Assembly: GCA_944376785.1 (NCBI GenBank)
Contig: CALWDV010000037.1
Span: 1 to 10,599, forward strand
DNA length: 10,599 bases
Source of the DNA: an uncultured Clostridia bacterium
GTDB lineage: Bacteria; Bacillota; Clostridia; Christensenellales; UBA1242
Direction: 5' to 3'
Each line of letters starts with the position of its first letter. Position 1 is the first letter of the stretch. Positions 5,614-10,599 of the stretch are shown here, in pieces. The notes under the pieces were generated by a model that did not search any database, was not told the DNA's origin, and worked only from the letters and a program-made list of their open reading frames with translations. A program made the translations under genes and the position numbers.

Positions 5614-7059
5614 TTACCCTCCTAAAATTGACTCAACACCTATACTCGCACGTTTGCTTGTTTGTGGCAATTCCCCAGCTTTTTGGGTTTTACCTCCTAC
5701 AACTTCTAAATGTACGGATTTGCGTCCCTTAACTACTATTTCTTCTTCTTTTTCACTTGTTCCACCACCAAAATTTTCTGTTAATTCTTGTTGTAGTTGC
5801 AACATAGTAGCATCATCAATTACATGTTCTTTGTTTGTTGTGTCTTTTCCTATTTTAGGTTTTTGTGCCCAAGCAGTAAAACTTCCACTTGAATCCCTTG
5901 GAAGTTCACTCGTTTGTTCTGAACCTTTTTCATGTGGTTTATTAGTTTCTTTTTCTCTTTCTTCTGCAATATATTCTCTCATTGATTTCACTGTTTTTTC
6001 AGCAGGTTGTTTAGTTCTAATTTCAGGTTGTTCGGTTTTTCTTTCTGCTTGTTCAGCTCGTTTTTCTGTTGCTTTTTCAACTTTACCAATTTTACTTTCA
6101 ATTTCTTTTGCTAAAATTTCTTTATTGGCTTCTTTAACAGTTGGTTCTAACCTACTTTCATTTGCTTGTTTAATATCAAGCAATGGTTCGGTTAAAACTT
6201 CTTTGAAACGTTTTGGAACAGTTTCTAACACTGATTTTTTAGCAGAAGATTCAATTCGTTCTGCACCAGTTATGAACATAGATAAAATTGGTAAAACTCT
6301 TTCTTTAAATGCCTTTTCGCTTTCTTCATATTGTTCGAGTCCTGACAAATCTTCAAATGCTTTGTCTAGAATTTCATTCATGGCTTTATAGTTTGTTACT
6401 TTTTTAGATTTTTTATCTAAAACAAAATATTCTGAAATTTTATCAAATTCTTCATTAAAAATTGCAAGAATCTTTTTTGTGTAGGCATTATTTGTTTGTT
6501 TTAACAAATTAATTCTTTGTGTAAAATAATCTTCATATATTATGTTAATGCTTTCAGCAGACATTTGATTTAAATAATTTAAAAGCATATTTCTTTTTAC
6601 GATATATTCATCATCAACTTCTTTTTTGTTTTGACCTTCATCAGAACTATCATAAAATACATTATATCTTTTTAAAGCACGGTCAACGAAATCGGGGGTT
6701 ATTTCGCTTGTAAATTTGGAAATTGGTGTTTTAATAACATTCATCATTCTTCCACCTTGCTTTTGAACACCTTCTAAAACAGAAAGTTCTGCAACAGCAA
6801 GATTGGTTGTTGAATTCTTTTTAAATTCAATTTCAAAATCAATTATTCTGCCACTATTGGTTTCAGAAGTACAAAAAATTTCGTTGTTATATGATTCTCG
6901 TTTTGTTTTTTGCATTTCTAACAATTCGTTAACAATTTTTTTGTTAATAACGTAAATTCCATTTGCGTTATAATCACCTAATAATCTATTTTGAATAACA
7001 TCAATTTTTTCGGTTGTGTATTCGTCTTGTGTGAATGCCCTTTTAAATTTTGGTGCCAT
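5614..7059 (-). CDS. Uncharacterised 481-residue protein with charged, disordered-looking C-terminal half
   Basis: I do not recognise this protein. The first 290 or so residues look folded and mainly helical (for example LLNYLNQMSAESINIIYEDY, about 149-168 onward, and the Phe/Glu/Lys-rich helices at 200-290). Residues 301-400 are Glu/Lys/Thr/Gln/Pro-rich, with loose repeats such as EKRAEQAERKTEQPE and RTKQPAEKT (332-356), suggesting disorder or coiled coil. The last 70 residues contain a helix-like IDDATMLQLQQELTENF and end in glycines. There is no signal peptide or membrane span. The start at 7059 has GGGGGA (complement of 7069-7074) and a strong promoter. It is a single-gene unit, and its partner or function is not indicated by neighbours. 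Confidence 0.8.
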   Translation of the reverse strand: MAPKFKRAFTQDEYTTEKIDVIQNRLLGDYNANGIYVINKKIVNELLEMQKTKRESYNNEIFCTSETNSGRIIDFEIEFKKNSTTNLAVAELSVLEGVQKQGGRMMNVIKTPISKFTSEITPDFVDRALKRYNVFYDSSDEGQNKKEVDDEYIVKRNMLLNYLNQMSAESINIIYEDYFTQRINLLKQTNNAYTKKILAIFNEEFDKISEYFVLDKKSKKVTNYKAMNEILDKAFEDLSGLEQYEESEKAFKERVLPILSMFITGAERIESSAKKSVLETVPKRFKEVLTEPLLDIKQANESRLEPTVKEANKEILAKEIESKIGKVEKATEKRAEQAERKTEQPEIRTKQPAEKTVKSMREYIAEEREKETNKPHEKGSEQTSELPRDSSGSFTAWAQKPKIGKDTTNKEHVIDDATMLQLQQELTENFGGGTSEKEEEIVVKGRKSVHLEVVGGKTQKAGELPQTSKRASIGVESILGG

Positions 7060-7088
7060 ATTTAATTTTCCCCCTAGTAACTATTAAT

Positions 7089-7117
7089 AGTATAACAAAT
7101 TAATAAAATATTTTCAA
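7089..7117 (-). promoter_or_regulatory. Promoter of the 481-aa gene
   Basis: The minus strand has TTGAAA (complement of 7112-7117), a 17-base spacer and TATACT (complement of 7089-7094), with TG at the extended -10 position. The start would fall near 7082, just ahead of the GGGGGA ribosome binding site. Confidence 0.7.
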
Positions 7118-7250
7118 TTACTTGCTTTTGATTATTAATAAAATTTTTAATAAATATTAAATATATTTTTTGGTAAAATAAAGCAAAATAAACCTAGTTT
7201 TTTTATTATTATTGACTTTATAATTAACAAAACATAAAAACTATAATTAA
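7118..7250. other. AT-rich spacer between the 481-aa gene promoter and array A
   Basis: No gene, tRNA or clear hairpin is visible. The only candidate signal is a plus-strand promoter-like pair, TTGACT (7212-7217) and TAAAAA (7235-7240) with a 17-base spacer, pointing into array A; the -10 is a poor match. The tandem repeat begins at 7251. Confidence 0.5.
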
Positions 7251-7264
7251 AATAATTGAAAACA

Positions 7265-7292
7265 AAAAAAGCATACTTTCGTATGCTTTTTT
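7265..7292. terminator. Terminator hairpin of array A unit 1
   Basis: Arms AAAAAAGCATAC (7265-7276) and GTATGCTTTTTT (7281-7292), loop TTTC. It has the form of a rho-independent terminator on both strands. Confidence 0.75.
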
Positions 7293-7390
7293 ATTTCGTT
7301 AGAAATTAGCACTTGTGCGTGTTCTTCGTTTTATTTTACCTAAACTTTTAATTTTAATTTACTTGTTGGTTTAGCTTATGCGTTGTTATA

Positions 7391-7452
7391 GAAACTAGCA
7401 AAGCAGAAACAAGCGACACGTTAGTGGCATTTGTTTATGTTTGCGACGTTTC
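7391..7452 (+). other. Bulged core hairpin of array A unit 1
   Basis: Stems from the base inward: GAAAC/GTTTC (7391-7395 with 7448-7452), GCAAA/TTTGC (7398-7402 with 7440-7444), AAACAA/TTGTTT (7407-7412 with 7431-7436), GC/GC and CAC/GTG, closing on a GTTA loop. Unpaired AT and GA bulges are at the same places as in array B. Bases 7403-7439 equal 139-175 exactly. The outer two stems have a sequence unlike array B but still pair. Strand is arbitrary. Confidence 0.6.
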
Positions 7453-7469
7453 GATAAATAATTGAAAAC

Positions 7470-7499
7470 AAAAAAAGCATACTCTCGTATGCTTTTTTT
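7470..7499. terminator. Terminator hairpin of array A unit 2
   Basis: Arms 7470-7482 and 7487-7499 pair over 13 bp. The loop is TCTC, not the TTTC of units 1, 4 and 5; the stem is unchanged. Confidence 0.75.
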
Positions 7500-7597
7500 A
7501 TTTCGTTAGAAATTAGCACTTGTGCATGTTCTTCGTTTTATTTTACCTAAACTTTTAATTTTAATTTACTTGTTGGTTTAGCTTATGCGTTGTTATA

Positions 7598-7659
7598 GAA
7601 ACTAGCAAAGCAGAAACAAGCGACACGTTAGTGGCATTTGTTTATGTTTGCGACGTTTC
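7598..7659 (+). other. Bulged core hairpin of array A unit 2
   Basis: Identical in sequence to the unit 1 hairpin; core at 7610-7646 with a GTTA loop. Confidence 0.6.
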
Positions 7660-7676
7660 GATAAATAATTGAAAAC

Positions 7677-7706
7677 AAAAAAAGCATACTCTCGTATGCT
7701 TTTTTT
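7677..7706. terminator. Terminator hairpin of array A unit 3
   Basis: Arms 7677-7689 and 7694-7706 pair over 13 bp around a TCTC loop. Confidence 0.75.
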
Positions 7707-7804
7707 ATTTCGTTAGAAATTAGCACTTGTGCGTGTTCTTCGTTTTATTTTACTTAAACTTTTAATTTTAATTTATTTGTTGGTTTAGCTTATGCGTTGT
7801 TATA

Positions 7805-7866
7805 GAAACTAGCAAAGCAGAAACAAGCGACACTTTAGTGGCATTTGTTTATGTTTGCGACGTTTC
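7805..7866 (+). other. Bulged core hairpin of array A unit 3
   Basis: Same hairpin as unit 1 except that the loop is TTTA in place of GTTA; core at 7817-7853. All paired bases are kept. Confidence 0.6.
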
Positions 7867-7884
7867 GATAAATAATTGAAAACA

Positions 7885-7912
7885 AAAAAAGCATACTTTC
7901 GTATGCTTTTTT
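7885..7912. terminator. Terminator hairpin of array A unit 4
   Basis: Arms 7885-7896 and 7901-7912 pair over 12 bp around a TTTC loop. Confidence 0.75.
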
Positions 7913-8009
7913 ATTTCGTTAGAAATTAGCACTTGTGCGTGTTCTTCGTTTTATTTTACCTAAACCTTAATTTTTATTTATTAGTTGGTTTAGCTTATGC
8001 GTTGTTATA

Positions 8010-8071
8010 GAAACTAGCAAAGCAGAAACAAGCGACACTTTAGTGGCATTTGTTTATGTTTGCGACGTTTC
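8010..8071 (+). other. Bulged core hairpin of array A unit 4
   Basis: Same as unit 3, with a TTTA loop; core at 8022-8058. Confidence 0.6.
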
Positions 8072-8073
8072 GA

Positions 8074-8161
8074 TAAATAATTGAAAACAAAAAAAGCATA
8101 CTTTCGTATGCTTTTTTTATTTCGTTAGAAATTAGCACTTGTGCGTGTTTTCAATTATTTA
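8074..8161. repeat. 16-bp inverted repeat framing the tuf-side end of array A
   Basis: TAAATAATTGAAAACA (8074-8089) and its exact reverse complement TGTTTTCAATTATTTA (8146-8161) bracket a 56-bp segment holding the tuf-proximal terminator. The right arm overlaps the tuf stop codon and last sense codon. The other unit junctions carry only the left arm. The right arm also takes part in a 10-bp palindrome (TTCAATTATT-T-AATAATTGAA, 8150-8170). It may be a recombination scar, or a structure at the tuf mRNA 3' end. Confidence 0.6.
8089..8118 (-). terminator. Terminator of tuf, within the partial array A unit
   Basis: Arms 8089-8101 and 8106-8118 pair over 13 bp around a TTTC loop. In the minus direction it is the first terminator after tuf, 37 bases past the stop codon, and ends in seven T. 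Four further copies lie beyond it. Confidence 0.88.
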
Positions 8162-9357
8162 ATAATTGAAGAAACAACACCAGAACCAACTGTTCTACCA
8201 CCTTCACGGATAGCAAAACGTAAGCCTTGTTCAATAGCGATTGGAGTAATTAATGAAATTGTCATTTTTACGTTATCGCCAGGCATTACCATTTCAACAC
8301 CTTCTGGTAATTGAATGCTACCTGTAACGTCTGTTGTACGGAAGTAGAATTGTGGACGATATCCGTTAAAGAATGGAGTATGACGACCACCTTCTTCTTT
8401 CTTCAATACGTAAACTTCTGCTGTGAATTCTGTGTGTGGGTGAATTGAACCAGGTTTAGCTAAAACTTGACCACGTTCAATATCAGATCTTTGGATACCA
8501 CGTAGTAATAAACCAACGTTGTCACCAGCTTCTGCTTGATCAAGTAATTTACGGAACATTTCAACACCAGTAATAACTGTTGAAAGTTTTGAACCCATAC
8601 CAACGATTTCAACTGTGTCACCAACTTTAACTGTACCACGTTCTACTCTACCAGTAGCAACTGTACCACGACCGGTGATTGTGAATACGTCTTCAACAGG
8701 CATTAAGAAAGGTTTGTCTGTTTCTCTTTGTGGGTCAGGAATGAAGCTATCTAGGGCATCAACTAATTCGTTAATGCATTTGCAAGCAGGATCATTTGGG
8801 TTACCAGCTTGAGCAGCTTCTAATGCTTTTAATGCACTACCTTTGATAATTGGAGTGTCATCTCCAGGGAAACCATATTCGTTTAACAATTCTCTGATTT
8901 CCATTTCAACTAAGTCAAGAAGTTCAGGGTCATTAACTTGGTCTGTTTTGTTCATAAATACAACAATGTATGGAACACCAACTTGACGAGCAAGTAAGAT
9001 GTGTTCACGAGTTTGAGGCATAGGACCATCAGTTGCAGCAACAACTAGGATAGCTCCGTCCATTTGAGCAGCACCAGTAATCATGTTTTTAACGTAGTCA
9101 GCGTGTCCTGGGCAGTCAACGTGTGCATAGTGACGTTTGTCACTTTCATATTCAACGTGAGCTGTGTTGATTGTTATACCTCTAGCTTTTTCTTCAGGCG
9201 CTTTATCAATTTCTGCATAGTTCATTGCAAGTGCCTTACCTTGTGCAGCAAGTACAGTAGTAATTGCAGCTGTTAAGGTTGTTTTACCATGGTCAACGTG
9301 ACCGATTGTTCCAACGTTAACGTGTGGTTTTGTTCTTTCATATTTAGCTTTAGCCAT
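8155..9357 (-). CDS. tuf: Translation elongation factor Tu
   Basis: EF-Tu carries aminoacyl-tRNA to the ribosomal A site as a GTP complex. The 400 residues match the usual length of about 395. GTP-binding motifs are intact: G1 GHVDHGKT (19-26), switch I RGITI (59-63), G3 DCPGH (81-85), G4 NKTD (136-139) and G5 SAL (174-176). Domains II and III follow, with the conserved GRGTVATGRVERG and a C-terminal GRTVGSGVVSSIIK. The start at 9357 has a strong AGGAGGAGA ribosome binding site, and the gene lies 36 bp after fusA with no terminator or promoter between, so it belongs to the str operon. G4 has Thr where many species have Cys, a tolerated change. Downstream are five terminator copies. Confidence 0.99.
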   Translation of the reverse strand: MAKAKYERTKPHVNVGTIGHVDHGKTTLTAAITTVLAAQGKALAMNYAEIDKAPEEKARGITINTAHVEYESDKRHYAHVDCPGHADYVKNMITGAAQMDGAILVVAATDGPMPQTREHILLARQVGVPYIVVFMNKTDQVNDPELLDLVEMEIRELLNEYGFPGDDTPIIKGSALKALEAAQAGNPNDPACKCINELVDALDSFIPDPQRETDKPFLMPVEDVFTITGRGTVATGRVERGTVKVGDTVEIVGMGSKLSTVITGVEMFRKLLDQAEAGDNVGLLLRGIQRSDIERGQVLAKPGSIHPHTEFTAEVYVLKKEEGGRHTPFFNGYRPQFYFRTTDVTGSIQLPEGVEMVMPGDNVKMTISLITPIAIEQGLRFAIREGGRTVGSGVVSSIIK

Positions 9358-9393
9358 TATTTATTCTCCTCCTACAAATTAATTTTTAAATAA

Positions 9394-10599
9394 TTAGGCT
9401 TTTTGTCTTTCGCCAATAATTTTATCGGCGATGTTTCTTGGAACCTCAGCATAGTGTGAGAATTCCATATTATAAGTACCTCTGCCCTGTGTCAAGCTTC
9501 TTAGATCAGTTGCATAACCAAACATTTCTCCAAGAGGGATTTGGGCATTGATAACTTGTAACCCATTTACCATATCGGTTCCTGTAACCATACCACGACG
9601 ACGGTTAATGTTACCCATAACGTCGCCAAGATATTCATCAGGCATTTCAACTTCAACTTTCATAATTGGTTCAAGTAAAACTGGATCTGCACGTCTAGCA
9701 CCTTCTTTAAATGCCATAGAACCAGCAATTTTGAACGCCATTTCTGAAGAGTCAACATCATGATATGATCCATCATATAATGTTACTTTGAAGTCAACTG
9801 TTTCATATCCGGCAAGTACACCTGTTTGACTTGCTTCTTTAATACCATTGTTAATTGGTTCAATATATTCCTTAGGAATAACACCACCAACAATGTTATT
9901 AACAAATTCATAACCTTTTCCAGGTTCTTGTGGTTCAAGTTTAATACGGCAGTGACCATATTGTCCTTTACCACCAGATTGTTTAATATATTTTCCTTCT
10001 GCATCAACTGCTTTTCTAATTGTTTCACGATAAGCAACTTGTGGAGCACCAACGTTTGCTTGAACTTTAAATTCACGTAACAAACGGTCAACAATAATTT
10101 CAAGGTGTAATTCACCCATACCAGCAATAATTGTTTGACCTGTTTCTTGGTCGGTGTAAGTTTTGAATGAAGGATCTTCTTCTGCAAGTTTGATTAATGC
10201 TAAAATCATTTTTTCTTGACTTGCTTTATCTTTTGGTTCAATAGCAACTCTAATAACTGGATCTGGGAATTCCATACTTTCCAAAACAACAGGATGGTTT
10301 TGATCACATAGTGTTTCACCAGTTGTTGTGTCTTTTAAACCAACAATGGCAACAATATCACCAGCATATGCTTCTTCAATTTCAGTACGGTTATTTGAGT
10401 GCATTCTAATTAGTCGGCCCACTCTTTCTTTTTTGTCTTTGCAAGTGTTATAAACATAACTACCTGCACTTATGGTTCCACTATACACTCTAAAGAATGT
10501 TAGTTTTCCAACAAATGGGTCAGTCATAATTTTAAATGCTAAACCAGCAAATGGTTCTGTGTCACTGCTGTGACGAGCAACTTCTTCGCCAGTTTTAGG
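9394..10599 (-). CDS. fusA: Translation elongation factor G, N-terminus beyond the window
   Basis: EF-G drives GTP-dependent translocation and, with RRF, ribosome recycling. The frame is open to the right edge: the first 24 codons in view read GEEVARHSSDTEPFAGLAFK-like sequence ahead of MTDPFVGKLTFFRVYSG. So the internal ATG at 10527 is not the start. About 401 of roughly 690 residues are present; the GTPase domain lies outside. Domain II, domain III (EDPSFKTYTDQETGQTI), domain IV (QSGGKGQYGHCRIKLEP, and the tip near GGVIPKEYI) and domain V (EPIMKVEVEMPDEYLGDVMG) are complete, as is the C-terminus. It is followed by tuf on the same transcript. No frameshift is seen. Confidence 0.98.
   Translation of the reverse strand, partial: PKTGEEVARHSSDTEPFAGLAFKIMTDPFVGKLTFFRVYSGTISAGSYVYNTCKDKKERVGRLIRMHSNNRTEIEEAYAGDIVAIVGLKDTTTGETLCDQNHPVVLESMEFPDPVIRVAIEPKDKASQEKMILALIKLAEEDPSFKTYTDQETGQTIIAGMGELHLEIIVDRLLREFKVQANVGAPQVAYRETIRKAVDAEGKYIKQSGGKGQYGHCRIKLEPQEPGKGYEFVNNIVGGVIPKEYIEPINNGIKEASQTGVLAGYETVDFKVTLYDGSYHDVDSSEMAFKIAGSMAFKEGARRADPVLLEPIMKVEVEMPDEYLGDVMGNINRRRGMVTGTDMVNGLQVINAQIPLGEMFGYATDLRSLTQGRGTYNMEFSHYAEVPRNIADKIIGERQKA

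Larger units (their letters stand above)
7251..8149. repeat. Tandem array A: four full units of about 206 bp and one partial unit
   Basis: Units begin at 7251, 7457, 7664, 7871 and 8076 with AATAATTGAAAACAAAAAAA; periods are 206, 207, 207 and 205. The fifth unit stops after about 74 bases, at GTGCGTGTT (8149), next to tuf. In plus-strand order each unit holds a perfect terminator hairpin (GCATAC/GTATGC), a GCACTTGTGC palindrome (7309-7318 in unit 1; unit 2 reads GCACTTGTGC then AT), an AT-rich stretch, a GTTGTTATAG segment that could serve as an extended -10, and a 62-nt bulged hairpin with the 37-bp core also found in array B. Copies differ at few positions. No ORF is present. It could be tandem small RNA genes, a set of tuf terminators or a hairpin repeat element. 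Confidence 0.95.

Noticed and set aside
4849..7059. The two orphan genes as a toxin-antitoxin pair
   Set aside because: They are convergent, each with its own promoter, and both are much larger than usual toxin-antitoxin proteins.
7391..8071. Integron attC sites, suggested by bulged hairpins in tandem
   Set aside because: No GTTRRRY/RYYYAAC core pair fits, no cassette ORFs lie between copies and no integrase is present.
7251..8149. CRISPR array
   Set aside because: Units are about 206 bp and almost fully identical; there are no short repeats with unique spacers and no cas gene.
7251..8149. Self-cleaving ribozyme repeats (hammerhead or twister type)
   Set aside because: No CUGANGA/GAAA hammerhead core is present on either strand, and a lone AAGCG is not enough for twister.
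9394..10527. fusA as a complete 377-aa ORF starting at 10527
   Set aside because: The frame continues upstream to the window edge with typical EF-G sequence, so this ATG is internal.

Overview
The window looks like chromosomal DNA from a low-GC Gram-positive bacterium (Bacillota or a close relative). It has the order rpmG-secE-nusG-rplK-rplA, a fusA-tuf pair, AGGAGG-type ribosome binding sites, AT-rich spacers and rho-independent terminators. Reading frames follow the standard code: Trp is TGG and TGA is not read through. No rRNA or tRNA gene is visible, and I cannot name a genus.

Layout. Bases 1-254 hold the end of a tandem repeat (array B, period 175 bp), next to the terminator of the first operon. 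Bases 288-2731, minus strand, are rpmG, secE, nusG, rplK and rplA: translation, protein export and transcription-elongation genes. Both rplK and rplA are preceded by a GTGGGAG...AACCAC element that resembles the L1-binding site of 23S rRNA, so feedback by L1 at two points is likely. Bases 2876-4596, minus strand, are a two-gene ABC exporter (ATPase then permease) with a promoter next to a perfect inverted repeat. A divergent unrecognised gene (4849-5583, plus, 244 aa) meets a second unrecognised gene (5614-7059, minus, 481 aa) end to end over one bidirectional terminator. Bases 7060-8154 contain no gene. They hold array A, four full units and one partial unit of about 206 bp, each with a strong terminator hairpin. 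Bases 8155-10599, minus strand, are tuf and the 3' part of fusA, which runs off the right edge.

The most unusual signal is structural. Arrays A and B differ over most of their length but share a 37-bp core (139-175; 7403-7439; 7610-7646; 7817-7853; 8022-8058). In both families the core is the tip of a bulged hairpin of 61-62 nt, and the outer stems differ in sequence yet still pair. Differences among array A copies fall in the loop of the core hairpin and the loop of the terminator hairpin, not in the stems. Both arrays lie just 3' of highly expressed translation operons. This fits either a family of tandem structured RNAs, each ending at its own terminator, or a hairpin-type repeat element. 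The sequence alone does not decide between them.
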